From contig JANQON010000003.1 of the NCBI GenBank assembly GCA_028289605.1, positions 124,001-188,000 on the forward strand: a stretch of 64,000 nt of DNA, read 5' to 3'. The notes beneath the pieces were generated by a model. That model was given only the letters and a program-made list of their open reading frames with translations, searched no databases and was not told the DNA's origin. A program made the position numbers and the translations under genes. Each line of letters opens with the position of its first letter. Position 1 is the stretch's first letter. Of the stretch, positions 1 through 7,577 are shown in pieces. The DNA comes from Hyphococcus sp. (GTDB taxonomy: Bacteria > Pseudomonadota > Alphaproteobacteria > Caulobacterales > Parvularculaceae).

Positions 1-66
1 GCAACTATAGCGTGTTCGGGGCGCCCAATAAATGAGAATCCGTCCGGAAATTCGCCGCCGCCCAGG

Positions 67-92
67 CTTGAAACCCGGGCGGAAAGCCATAA
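67..92 (+). promoter_or_regulatory. Candidate RpoH (sigma-32) promoter of hsp20
   Basis: CTTGAAA at 67-73 and CCATAA at 87-92 are separated by 13 bases. This resembles the heat-shock promoter pattern CTTGAAA-N11-16-CCCATNT, and it lies about 100 bases before the Hsp20 start. Transcription would begin near 99 and leave a leader of about 95 bases, the right size for the thermosensor described next. The -10 part is a partial match, so the call is an inference from position and from the nature of the gene. Confidence 0.55.
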
Positions 93-98
93 GTCACC

Positions 99-192
99 CT
101 GTGCGGAGGCCCATTCGGGGTCCGCGCGCTCTCAGCGTCGTCCGACAGGAGACGCCCGGCGCTTCATCCTTGCTTCTTTTAGGAGGACATCT
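99..192 (+). promoter_or_regulatory. ROSE-type RNA thermometer in the hsp20 leader
   Basis: The leader ends with TTGCT (170-174), a short T-rich loop, then the Shine-Dalgarno AGGAGGA (181-187) six bases before ATG. ROSE elements of alphaproteobacterial small heat-shock genes mask the ribosome site with a U(U/C)GCU strand that pairs imperfectly with AGGA around a bulged or non-canonical G. The same pairing can be drawn here: T167-C169 and TTGCT against AGGAGGA. An upstream hairpin (GCGTC at 136-140 with GACGC at 151-155) fits the multi-stem ROSE layout. The exact 5' end is not known. Confidence 0.65.
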
Positions 193-654
193 ATGCGTAG
201 CTATGACCTTACCCCCCTTTATCGATCCACTGTCGGTTTCGACCGGATTTTCGATCTGCTCGACGGCGTCGGCAAAGCCGAGTCCGCCGGCTATCCGCCC
301 TATAACATCGAGCGTCTTGACGAAAACGACTACCGCATCACCCTCGCGGTCGCCGGCTTCGGCGAAGACGATATCGACATCGAGCTGAAGGAAAACGCGC
401 TGACCATCAAGGGCGCGCGCAGCGACGCCGACGAAGGCCGCGAGTTCCTGTATCAGGGCATCGCCGGGCGCTCGTTCGAGCGGCGCTTCCAGCTTGCAGA
501 ACATGTTGAAGTCGCCGGCGCGTCTCTCGTGAACGGCCTTCTCAACATCGAGTTGAAGCGGGTGATCCCCGAAGCGATGAAACCGCGCAAAATCGCCATT
601 AACGGCGCCGGCGCGGGAAACGTTAAAATCCTCAAAGACAAGAACGCCGCCTAG
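193..654 (+). CDS. Small heat-shock protein, Hsp20/IbpA family
   Basis: A 153-residue ATP-independent chaperone that holds unfolding proteins in the cytoplasm. The alpha-crystallin domain spans roughly residues 37-135. It contains the F-x-R-x-F-x-L strand (95-101) and the conserved N-G-L-L-x-I-E-L block (114-121), and is followed by a C-terminal I-A-I motif (134-136) of the I-x-I type used for oligomer assembly. Length is typical. The ATG is preceded by a strong AGGAGG six bases upstream. The gene stands alone, with a RpoH-like promoter and ROSE-like leader in front and a hairpin terminator about 75 bases behind, so heat control is likely at both transcription and translation. Confidence 0.93.
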   Translation: MRSYDLTPLYRSTVGFDRIFDLLDGVGKAESAGYPPYNIERLDENDYRITLAVAGFGEDDIDIELKENALTIKGARSDADEGREFLYQGIAGRSFERRFQLAEHVEVAGASLVNGLLNIELKRVIPEAMKPRKIAINGAGAGNVKILKDKNAA

Positions 655-727
655 CCACAGGCGCCGTTCCAGGCGAACCCGGCGCAACACTTGCCCCTCC
701 CGGTTGCGCCGGAAAGCCTGAATTCAA

Positions 728-768
728 AGGGCTGTGGTCATGCCCAATCGCCGCAGCCCTGTTTTTTT
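728..768 (+). terminator. Rho-independent terminator after hsp20
   Basis: A 10-bp stem (728-737 with 751-760, one G-T wobble, core AGGGCTG/CAGCCCT) with a 13-base loop is followed by seven T residues (762-768). This is a canonical intrinsic terminator and closes the single-gene hsp20 transcript. Confidence 0.85.
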
Positions 769-837
769 GCATCTGGAGTTGGTAGGCTGCGCCGGCTCTG
801 TTTGCTCGAGGGGAAGACGATCCCCGATCCGCACGCC

Positions 838-908
838 GCGGCGAAAGCCGGGGTCAACGGCGGCGTCAAACAAGGTTGAGATATCCCTGGGACCCGGCTT
901 TCGCCGGG
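838..908. repeat. Intergenic palindromic repeat, GAAAGCCGG family
   Basis: CGGCGAAAGCCGGGGTC (839-855) and its inverted partner GACCCGGCTTTCGCCGGGA (891-909) face each other about 35 bases apart. The core is the same tetraloop hairpin found in the larger elements at 1229, 5674, 27235 and 46567, but the outer CCGCTCAT ends are missing, so this looks like a degraded copy. Together with the terminator it fills most of the 310-base gap between hsp20 and the next gene. Confidence 0.7.
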
Positions 909-964
909 AAAAACGGGAACGGGAATATTGCGCCAAGCAACGGCGCGTGCGTTTGGGGAACAGT

Positions 965-1210
965 ATGCGTAAGGTTTTGACTATTCTTATTCTGTCGACC
1001 GCGGCGTTTGGGCTCGCCGCATGCGAGACGGCGCCGATCGAAACGGAATCCATTTCGATCCCCTACGATCCTTATGATTTCGACCCTGCCGACCTCCAGG
1101 CGGAAGCGGACGCGCATTGCGGGGGTTACGGCCTGCGCGCCGTTTACGAAGACGAGACAGTCGACCCGTCGTCGGTGCGGTGGCGTTATCGGCATTACCG
1201 CTGCGTTTAG
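965..1210 (+). CDS. Small lipoprotein of unknown function
   Basis: An 81-residue protein. It starts with a basic residue pair, a hydrophobic stretch and the lipobox L-A-A-C (Cys20), so it is probably anchored in the inner or outer membrane as a lipoprotein. The mature part is acidic, rich in Tyr, Asp and Pro, has one further Cys near the middle and ends in Cys-Val. The longer reading frame upstream lacks a signal sequence and runs through the repeat region. The ATG at 965 follows GGGGAA and gives a clean signal peptide, which decided the start. I do not recognise the family. Confidence 0.7.
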   Translation: MRKVLTILILSTAAFGLAACETAPIETESISIPYDPYDFDPADLQAEADAHCGGYGLRAVYEDETVDPSSVRWRYRHYRCV

Positions 1211-1228
1211 GGCGCATCGCGCAACCAT

Positions 1229-1350
1229 CCGCTCATCCCGGCGCCCGGATCCGGCCGTAGGCCGGTCCGAGAATAAACTTCGGCCGGGATCACGCACCTC
1301 ATACTCCAAAGCAAATTGCATGAGATCCCGGCTTTCGCCGGGATGAGCGG
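1229..1350. repeat. MITE-like intergenic element with 15-bp perfect inverted ends
   Basis: The ends CCGCTCATCCCGGCG (1229-1243) and CGCCGGGATGAGCGG (1336-1350) are exact reverse complements. The right end is part of a hairpin with stem CCCGGC/GCCGGG. The 122-bp element has no coding capacity and lies between the lipoprotein gene and the convergent phosphatase gene. Related copies are at 5674, 27235, 46567, 46675 and 53115. Confidence 0.8.
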
Positions 1351-1361
1351 AACAAATGCGT

Positions 1362-2150
1362 TTATCCGTTCACCAACGCCGTCGCCTTCTCATAGATCTC
1401 CGCGTTGGCCGCCAGGATCGATCCGCCGAACAGGAAGTTCCGGCCGCCGTCGATCTCGCTGACGAAGCCGCCCGCTTCGCGGACGAGGCACGCGCCAGCG
1501 GCGACGTCCCAGGCGTTGAGATCGCGTTCCCAATAAGCGTCGTATCGGCCGGCCGCCACGAAAGCGAGATCGAGGGCGGCCGAACCGAACCGGCGGATGC
1601 CCGCCGTGACTTCAAGCACGCGCCGGGCTTCGCTCAGCGCTTCATCGCGTCCGTCTCTGCCGGCGAAGGGCAGGCCGGTGGCGAACAGGCATTCGTTGAG
1701 ATCGCGCCGTCCGGAGACGCGCAGGCGCCGGTCGTTCATCCACGCGCCTTCGCCCTTCTCGGCCCAGAAGAGTTCGTCCGTCGCCGGATTATAGATGACG
1801 CCCGCGTAAGGCTGGCGGTCCCGCTCCAGCGCAATGGATATCGCGAAATGGGAAAGCCCGTGCAGGAAATTGGTCGTACCGTCCAGCGGGTCGACAATCC
1901 ATCGGTTTGAATTGTCCGCGCCCTCCATCTCGCCGCGCTCTTCCATCACGAAACCGTATTTGGGCCGGGCGGTGTTGAGACTTTCGAAAATCGTTTGCTC
2001 GGCGCTGAGGTCAGCCTTGGTGACGAAGTCGGCGACGCCCTTCTTGGAGACCTGTAAGGCCTCCAGCTCGCCGAAGTCCCGGGTCAGGCCGCGGGCCGCT
2101 TTGCGTGCGGCGGTGACCATCACATTGATGAGGGCGGACTGGTGAGCCAT
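1362..2150 (-). CDS. suhB: Inositol monophosphatase family protein
   Basis: A 262-residue Mg-dependent phosphatase of the IMPase/SuhB family, which hydrolyses inositol-1-phosphate or related sugar phosphates. The metal-site residues are present: Glu70 in V-M-E-E, the block W-I-V-D-P-L-D-G-T-T-N (84-94, with Asp87 and Asp90) and W-D-V-A-A-G (Asp215). Length and domain order are standard, with no signal peptide, so it is cytoplasmic. In proteobacteria SuhB also takes part in rRNA antitermination; whether this copy does cannot be read from sequence. It is transcribed alone, convergent with the lipoprotein gene and divergent from the acyl-CoA synthetase gene. Confidence 0.9.
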   Translation of the reverse strand: MAHQSALINVMVTAARKAARGLTRDFGELEALQVSKKGVADFVTKADLSAEQTIFESLNTARPKYGFVMEERGEMEGADNSNRWIVDPLDGTTNFLHGLSHFAISIALERDRQPYAGVIYNPATDELFWAEKGEGAWMNDRRLRVSGRRDLNECLFATGLPFAGRDGRDEALSEARRVLEVTAGIRRFGSAALDLAFVAAGRYDAYWERDLNAWDVAAGACLVREAGGFVSEIDGGRNFLFGGSILAANAEIYEKATALVNG

Positions 2151-2319
2151 GGGGTGCGCTTTCGAAATTTCGGCGGGACGATCTGGCTGTATAGGGGCGG
2201 GCGCGCGAATCGCAAGTCGCGCGCCGATTTTCGGCTCCGGGGCTGCCCTATGCGCTTCCGCCGACGGCTTTGCTCGGCTATCTTGGTGAAAAAATACTCA
2301 CGTTCAGGGATGACAATTG

Positions 2320-4056
2320 ATGGCTGACAACGCTCAGACTCCGTCCGCTTCGGACTTGCCGCCGCTCACACTGCCCACGCTGGTCGCCTCGGCGATGAAG
2401 CTCATCACCGGGGAGCCGCTCTTTAAGGTCGGCGAAGCGGAAATCCGCGGCAACACCTATCGGGTGTTCGAGAATACCCCGCAAAACCTCGCTGATTTCT
2501 TCGCGCAGACGACGGCGGAACAGGGCGACCGACCGTTCCTGACCTATGAGGGCGAAACGCTGACCTTCGCGGAGCTGCAATCCCAGGCGTGCCGCTTCGC
2601 CAACGCCGTCGCCAAGACTTACGGGGTCAAGCAGGGCGACCATGTGGCGATCGCCATGCGCAACTATCCTGAATGGTGCGTCGCCTATCTCGGCCTGATC
2701 GCCCTCGGCGCCGTGGTCGTACCGCTCAACGCGTGGTGGAAAGGCGACGAGCTCAAATACGGGCTGGAGGATTCCGCCGCGAAGCTCGTGATCTGCGACG
2801 GCCGACGGCTGGAATACATAGCGCCGTTCAAAGATGACTTGGGACTGACGCTGATCCTCGCCCGCGACGAAGCGGACGGCGCCGACGCTCGCGTCGACGC
2901 GCTAATCGCCGCCGAGCCCGACGACACGCGGCCCGCCGTCGACATTTCTCCTGATGACCGGTTCTGCATTGTCTACACGTCCGGATCGACCGGGCAGCCC
3001 AAGGGCGTCATGCTCACGCATCGCGGCGCGCTTTCGGCGCTCTATTCGTGGTTTTTTATCAGCGAAGTCATGCGCGACGTTCGCGGGCAGTCTCTCGCCG
3101 GCGACAATCCGGGGATTCTGCTCGCCGTGCCGTTGTTCCACGTTACCGGCAGCCACTCGATTTTTATGCTGTCCTTCCTGCTGGGGCGCCGGGTGGTGAT
3201 CATGCACCGCTGGAACGCGGAAGCCGCGGCGGCGTTGATCAAGGACCATGCCCTCACCAATTTTGTCGGCGTGCCAAGCCAGTCTTTCGAGCTGATGCGG
3301 GCCGCCGCCAATGACGGCCTGCCGAGCCTTATTGATGTCGGTTCAGGCGGCGCGAAGCGCCCGCCTGATCAGGTTGAGAAACTGTCGACGGCATTCGCCG
3401 CAGCCTCGCCGTCGTCTGGTTACGGACTGTCTGAAACGAACGCCATCGGTTGCGTGATCTCGCTCAATCTATACCAAGAGCGTCCCGATTCCACAGGCCG
3501 GCCGGTGCCGCCGCTCACGGACATCAAAATTGTGAGCGACGACGGCGCCGACGCGCCGAAAGGCGAGGTCGGTGAAATCTGGATCAGAAGCGCCGGCAAT
3601 TTCGAAGGCTATTGGAACCGCCCCGACGACACCGCCAAGGCGCTCACCGATGACGGCTGGTTCCGCACCGGCGATCTGGGCAAGATGGACGATCTCGACT
3701 TCGTCTATATTGTCGACCGCATCAAGGACATCATCATTCGCGGCGGCGAAAACATTTCCTGCCTCGAAGTTGAGGCGACGGCCTATGAGCATGAAAGCGT
3801 GTCTGAGGCCGCCGTATTTTCGGTGCCGGACGACGTGCTCGGCGAGCGGGTCGGCCTTGTCGTTTACGTCAAGGAGGGCGGCGTCCTGGAGCCCAGCGAC
3901 ATTCACGACTTTATGTCGGAGCGGCTCGCCGGTTTCAAAACGCCCGAGCGAATATGGATTTCGCCGGCGCCGCTGCCGCGCCTGGGCACGGAAAAATTCG
4001 ACAAAATCACGGTGAAACGGATCGCTCTGCAGAACCCGCCGGCGCTCGAGGTCTAA
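2320..4056 (+). CDS. Class I adenylate-forming acyl-CoA synthetase (AMP-binding)
   Basis: A 578-residue enzyme that activates a carboxylic acid with ATP and joins it to CoA. The P-loop-like motif Y-T-S-G-S-T-G-Q-P-K-G-V lies at about 219-230. The adenine/ATP region includes Y-G-L-S-E-T-N, and the hinge and C-terminal domain include D-R-I-K-D-I-I-I-R-G-G-E-N-I-S. A terminal G-T-E-K-F-D-K-I stretch holds the likely catalytic lysine. ATG at 2320 with AGGGA upstream is preferred over the TTG just before it. It heads a run of same-strand genes with two acyl-CoA dehydrogenases and a MaoC hydratase, so the substrate is probably a branched, cyclic or side-chain acid entering beta-oxidation; the exact acid cannot be told. 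Confidence 0.9.
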   Translation: MADNAQTPSASDLPPLTLPTLVASAMKLITGEPLFKVGEAEIRGNTYRVFENTPQNLADFFAQTTAEQGDRPFLTYEGETLTFAELQSQACRFANAVAKTYGVKQGDHVAIAMRNYPEWCVAYLGLIALGAVVVPLNAWWKGDELKYGLEDSAAKLVICDGRRLEYIAPFKDDLGLTLILARDEADGADARVDALIAAEPDDTRPAVDISPDDRFCIVYTSGSTGQPKGVMLTHRGALSALYSWFFISEVMRDVRGQSLAGDNPGILLAVPLFHVTGSHSIFMLSFLLGRRVVIMHRWNAEAAAALIKDHALTNFVGVPSQSFELMRAAANDGLPSLIDVGSGGAKRPPDQVEKLSTAFAAASPSSGYGLSETNAIGCVISLNLYQERPDSTGRPVPPLTDIKIVSDDGADAPKGEVGEIWIRSAGNFEGYWNRPDDTAKALTDDGWFRTGDLGKMDDLDFVYIVDRIKDIIIRGGENISCLEVEATAYEHESVSEAAVFSVPDDVLGERVGLVVYVKEGGVLEPSDIHDFMSERLAGFKTPERIWISPAPLPRLGTEKFDKITVKRIALQNPPALEV

Positions 4057-4125
4057 CGACTGCATGAAACGCTTGCGTCCCGCGCCCAAGGGGCCAAATA
4101 AGGTGTTCCGGTTTTAGGAGCGCCC

Positions 4126-4434
4126 ATGCTGGAGCTGCGGCCCAACTGCGAATATTGCGACAAGGATTTGCCGCCGCAGGCGACGGACGCGCGCATTTGC
4201 ACCTATGAGTGCACCTTTTGCGCGGACTGCGTCGACACCGTCCTGAGCAATGTCTGCCCGAATTGCGGCGGCGGTTTTGCGCCCCGGCCGATCAGGCCGA
4301 CGACAGCGCGACGACCAGGCCTTAGTCTCGCCCATCAGCCCGCGTCTGAAGTGCGCGTTCATACGAAATACGCCAAAGCCGATATCCTGGAATTCGCCGC
4401 CGCCGCGGCGTCAATTCCGCCCGAACAACGATAG
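4126..4434 (+). CDS. DUF1272 family cysteine-rich protein
   Basis: A 102-residue protein. Its N-terminal half carries eight cysteines (8, 11, 25, 29, 32, 35, 44, 47) as C-x2-C pairs, the DUF1272 pattern of two small zinc-binding knuckles, including the typical start L-E-L-R-P-N-C-E-x-C-D. The C-terminal half is low in cysteine and runs about 45 residues beyond the usual domain. ATG at 4126 follows TTTTAGGAG. It sits eight bases before the first acyl-CoA dehydrogenase gene, so it is probably co-transcribed with the acyl-CoA cluster. Its biochemical role is unknown. Confidence 0.85.
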   Translation: MLELRPNCEYCDKDLPPQATDARICTYECTFCADCVDTVLSNVCPNCGGGFAPRPIRPTTARRPGLSLAHQPASEVRVHTKYAKADILEFAAAAASIPPEQR

Positions 4435-4442
4435 GAGCTGTC

Positions 4443-5648
4443 ATGAGTGATTTAGACGCCTTCCGCGAAGAGGCCCGCGCCTGGCTTGAAGAAAACTGCC
4501 CGCAGGAGATGCGCGACGGCGCCAGCGGCGAAGCCAATGTCTGTTGGGGCGGCAAGCGATGGACGTTTACGTCCGACGCGCAAAAGACCTGGCTTGAGCG
4601 CATGGCGGCGAAGGGTTGGACCGTGCCGGCCTGGCCGAAGGAATATGGCGGCGCCGGCCTCTCCAAAGAGGAGGTGAAAGTCCTGAAGTCAGAGATGCGC
4701 CGGATCAAGGCGCGCTCTCCGCTAGAAAGCTTCGGCATCTGGATGCTCGGCCCGGCGCTGTTGAAGTTCGGGACCCACGAACAAAAAGCGCATTTCCTGC
4801 CTCCCATCGCGCGCGGCGAGATTCGTTGGGCGCAAGGCTATTCCGAACCCAATTCCGGCTCCGACCTCGCATCTTTGCAATGCAAATGCGAAGACAGGGG
4901 AGAGCACTGGCTCATCAATGGCCAAAAAATCTGGACGTCCTATGCCGATGAAGCGGACTGGATATTCGTCCTGGTGCGGACCGACCCGTCGGTGACAAAG
5001 CATAACGGCATCTCGTTCATTCTGGTCGACATGGATCAGGAGGGCGTCTCGACGAAGCCGATCAAGCTGATCTCCGGTAAGTCGCCGTTCTGTGAAACGT
5101 TCTTCGATGATGCAACGGCGCCTAAGGATTATGGACCGGGCGTTTCTGCCATTGTCGGCGAGATCAATCGCGGCTGGGATGTTGCGAAATATCTCTTGAC
5201 CCATGAACGCGAAATGATCGGCGGCGGAGGGGGCGGCGCCATGGGCGCGCGCAGCCCCGGCGAAATCGCCGCCGGCAAGATCGGCCTCGACGACGCCGGG
5301 CGTCTCGATGATCCAATCCTGCGCGGCAAGATCGCCCAGGCTGATATCGACGGTTGGGCGTTCCTGTTGACCATGGAGCGCATGAAGGACGAGGCGAAGG
5401 CCGGCCAAGGGGTCGGCGCCAAGTCGTCGATGCTGAAATACTACGGTACTGAACTGAACAAACGCCGGTTTGAGCTGATGATGGACGGCGGCGGTTCGGA
5501 CGAGCTGGAATGGGAAGGCGAGCGGACCAATGACGGCGAACTCGCCCGTCAATGGCTGCGCACCAAGGCCAACTCGATCGAAGGCGGCACGTCGGAAGTG
5601 ATGCTCAACATTATTGCGAAGCGGGTTTTGGAATTGCCGGGGGCGTGA
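4443..5648 (+). CDS. Acyl-CoA dehydrogenase, catalytic-base subunit type
   Basis: A 401-residue FAD enzyme for alpha,beta-dehydrogenation of acyl-CoA. The middle beta-domain motif Y-S-E-P-N-S-G-S-D-L-A-S is present, as is the C-terminal block S-I-E-G-G-T-S-E-V, whose Glu380 aligns by position with the catalytic base of medium-chain enzymes. The usual R-x-x-F-G and Q-x-x-G-G-x-G FAD-contact motifs are not visible in its C-terminal half. The second dehydrogenase at 5839 has exactly those motifs and lacks the E-G-T block. This split is known from heteromeric steroid side-chain dehydrogenases such as ChsE1-ChsE2, so a two-subunit enzyme is plausible. A glycine run (G-G-G-G-G-G at about 260) is unusual. 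Confidence 0.88.
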   Translation: MSDLDAFREEARAWLEENCPQEMRDGASGEANVCWGGKRWTFTSDAQKTWLERMAAKGWTVPAWPKEYGGAGLSKEEVKVLKSEMRRIKARSPLESFGIWMLGPALLKFGTHEQKAHFLPPIARGEIRWAQGYSEPNSGSDLASLQCKCEDRGEHWLINGQKIWTSYADEADWIFVLVRTDPSVTKHNGISFILVDMDQEGVSTKPIKLISGKSPFCETFFDDATAPKDYGPGVSAIVGEINRGWDVAKYLLTHEREMIGGGGGGAMGARSPGEIAAGKIGLDDAGRLDDPILRGKIAQADIDGWAFLLTMERMKDEAKAGQGVGAKSSMLKYYGTELNKRRFELMMDGGGSDELEWEGERTNDGELARQWLRTKANSIEGGTSEVMLNIIAKRVLELPGA

Positions 5649-5673
5649 GGGCGAGCCGGATCAAATACGCTAT

Positions 5674-5797
5674 CCGCTCATCCCGGCGCCCCTCGAGACG
5701 CCGCCTTGCGGCGGTTCCTCAGGATAAAGAGCCGGGATCTCCCTCGAGAAGCGAAGCGCTTGCCGCACGAGATTCCGGCTTTCGCCGGAATGAGCGG
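5674..5797. repeat. MITE-like element with a second repeat nested inside
   Basis: The outer ends CCGCTCATCCCGGCG (5674-5688) and CGCCGGAATGAGCGG (5783-5797) are inverted copies with one mismatch, the same family as at 1229. The interior carries CTCGAGACGCCGCCTTGCGG and TTCCTCAGGAT, which match the CTCCTCAGGATG type of repeat seen near 7468. The element separates the two acyl-CoA dehydrogenase genes and could form a long stem in the transcript between them. Confidence 0.78.
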
Positions 5798-5838
5798 TGA
5801 CAAAGAAACATAGTGAATACTGAAAGAGAGACTCATCG

Positions 5839-6978
5839 ATGCCTCTAGTCCTTACCGAAGAACAGGAAATGCTGCGCGAGTCCGCGCGCGGCTTTCTCGA
5901 TGAAAAAGCGCCCGTTTCCGCGCTCAGGAAGCTTCGCGACGAGAGTAACGCCGACGGTTTTGATCGCGGTCTGTGGAAAGAGATGGCGGAGATGGGCTGG
6001 GCCGGCATTCTTGTGGATGAAGCCCATGGCGGCGCGGATTTCGGTTTTGTCGGCGCAGGGCTCATCGCCGAAGAGATGGGCCGCACCCTGTCGGCCTCGC
6101 CCTTCCTGTCGACGTCGATCCTCGCTGCAACGGCGCTGAAGAAAATCGCCGGCGATGCGCAACAACAGGAGCACCTGCCCAAAATCGCCGCGGGGGAGGC
6201 CTTGTTCGCCCTTGCCGTTGATGAAGGCGCGAAACACCGTCCGGCGGCGACGGCGATGCAGGCGGAAAAGCACGGCAACGGGTTTAAACTGTCGGGATCG
6301 AAAACCTTCGTCGCCGACGGCGCGGTGGCGGACAAGATCATCGTCGCGGCCCGCAGCGCCGGGGCGCCGGGCGAAAAAGAGGGCCTGACGCTGTTTCTCG
6401 TCGACGCCGCCGCCGGCGGACTTGAGAAAGAACGCACAGTCATGGTCGACAGCCGGGGCTATGCGCGTCTTGATTTCAACGGCGTTGAAGCGACCGGCGA
6501 TGATGTTCTGGGCGAGGTCGACAATGGTTACGAGGCGCTTGAAGGCGTCTTGTCGGCGGGCCGCGCCGGTCTCGCCGCCGAGCTTTCGGGCGCCGCGCAA
6601 CAGGCCTTCGCGATGACGACCGATTACTTAAAAGAACGTAAGCAATTCGGGACCGAAATCGGTACCTTCCAGGCGTTGCAGCATCGCGCGGCGCATCTTT
6701 ACTCCGAGCTTGAGCTTGTGAAATCGGCGGTCCTCAAGGCGTTGCAGGATCTCGACGCCATGTATGGCGCGGCGGGACTGTCCTGTTCGCTCGCCAAGGC
6801 AAAGGCCGGCGAAGTGGCCAAGCTGGCGAGCCAGGAAGCCGTGCAGATGCATGGCGGGATTGGCATGACCGACGAGTATGATATTGGCTTTTACATGAAG
6901 CGCATTCGCGCGGCGCAGGAAATGTTCGGCGACGCCGCTTTTCACGCGGACCGTTTCGCCAAACTGCGCGGTTATTAA
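5839..6978 (+). CDS. Acyl-CoA dehydrogenase, FAD-contact subunit type
   Basis: A 379-residue acyl-CoA dehydrogenase family protein with all three domains. It contains R-K-Q-F-G (Arg267 to Gly271) and Q-M-H-G-G-I-G (336-342), the motifs that hold FAD across the subunit interface. It ends soon after at F-A-K-L-R-G-Y without the usual catalytic Y-E-G-T block. Its partner at 4443 has the glutamate block and lacks these FAD motifs. I infer a mixed alpha2beta2 enzyme. ATG at 5839 follows GAGAGACTC. It is 24 bases from the following MaoC gene, so these two are co-transcribed. Confidence 0.9.
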   Translation: MPLVLTEEQEMLRESARGFLDEKAPVSALRKLRDESNADGFDRGLWKEMAEMGWAGILVDEAHGGADFGFVGAGLIAEEMGRTLSASPFLSTSILAATALKKIAGDAQQQEHLPKIAAGEALFALAVDEGAKHRPAATAMQAEKHGNGFKLSGSKTFVADGAVADKIIVAARSAGAPGEKEGLTLFLVDAAAGGLEKERTVMVDSRGYARLDFNGVEATGDDVLGEVDNGYEALEGVLSAGRAGLAAELSGAAQQAFAMTTDYLKERKQFGTEIGTFQALQHRAAHLYSELELVKSAVLKALQDLDAMYGAAGLSCSLAKAKAGEVAKLASQEAVQMHGGIGMTDEYDIGFYMKRIRAAQEMFGDAAFHADRFAKLRGY

Positions 6979-7001
6979 TTCTAAACCGAGGAGCCACCCC
7001 C

Positions 7002-7457
7002 ATGCCGACTGTAAATCCGGAAGAGGTTACCGATCTTGTCGGCAAGGAGATCGGGGTTTCGGACTGGCTTGAAGTCAGCCAGGAACGCATCAATCAGTTT
7101 GCGGATGTTACTGAAGACCACCAGTTCATTCACGTCGATCCTGAAGCGGCGAAAATGACGCCGTTCGGAACGACAATCGCGCATGGCTTCTTGACCCTGT
7201 CGATGCTCTCCAAGCTCGCGAGCGGAAGTGTTCTCATCCTCGACGGCGTCAAAATGGGCGTCAATTACGGATTTGACAAAGTACGCATGGTCAATCCGGT
7301 GAAGTCCGGACAGAAAATCCGCGGTCGTTTTACGTTGATGTCGGCCGATCAGAAAATGCCGGGTCAATGGTCGTTCAAATACGCAGTGAAAGTCGAGGCT
7401 GAAGGCGAGACCAAGCCTGCGTTGGTCGCCGAATGGCTGACGATGCAATTCGTTTAG
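7002..7457 (+). CDS. MaoC family enoyl-CoA hydratase
   Basis: A 151-residue single hot-dog domain of the (R)-specific enoyl-CoA hydratase type. The hydratase pair lies in T-E-D-H-Q-F-I-H (Asp39 and His44), followed by P-F-G-T-T-I-A-H-G-F. Length is normal for the one-domain form. It follows the two acyl-CoA dehydrogenases and would hydrate their enoyl-CoA product, completing the first steps of the pathway started by the synthetase at 2320. ATG at 7002 is preceded by GAGGAGCC. No thiolase or hydroxyacyl-CoA dehydrogenase is nearby. Confidence 0.9.
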   Translation: MPTVNPEEVTDLVGKEIGVSDWLEVSQERINQFADVTEDHQFIHVDPEAAKMTPFGTTIAHGFLTLSMLSKLASGSVLILDGVKMGVNYGFDKVRMVNPVKSGQKIRGRFTLMSADQKMPGQWSFKYAVKVEAEGETKPALVAEWLTMQFV

Positions 7458-7467
7458 GGAAATCAAT

Positions 7468-7533
7468 CTTCATCCTGAGGAGAGATCTTTCCTTCGTCCT
7501 TCGTGACGGCCTTGCGGCCTCCTCAGGATGAAG
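7468..7533. repeat. Inverted repeat CTTCATCCTGAGGAG / CTCCTCAGGATGAAG
   Basis: Two perfect 15-bp arms (7468-7482 and 7519-7533) enclose 36 bases with two short shared blocks (AGATCTTTCCTTC and its inverted relatives just outside, up to 7556). The arm sequence, with CTCGAAGGATG beyond it, is a second intergenic repeat family distinct from the CCGCTCAT elements. In RNA it would form a stable stem between the MaoC gene and the next gene, possibly stabilising or ending the upstream transcript. Confidence 0.75.
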
Positions 7534-7577
7534 GAAAGATCTCGTCTCGAAGGATGGAGGGCTTCAGCGTTGTCGCA

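Noticed and set aside
1229-1350. CRISPR-like array in the repeated GCCGGGATGAGCGG motifs
   Set aside because: The copies are scattered single elements in different gaps, not regularly spaced repeats with spacers, and no cas gene is present.
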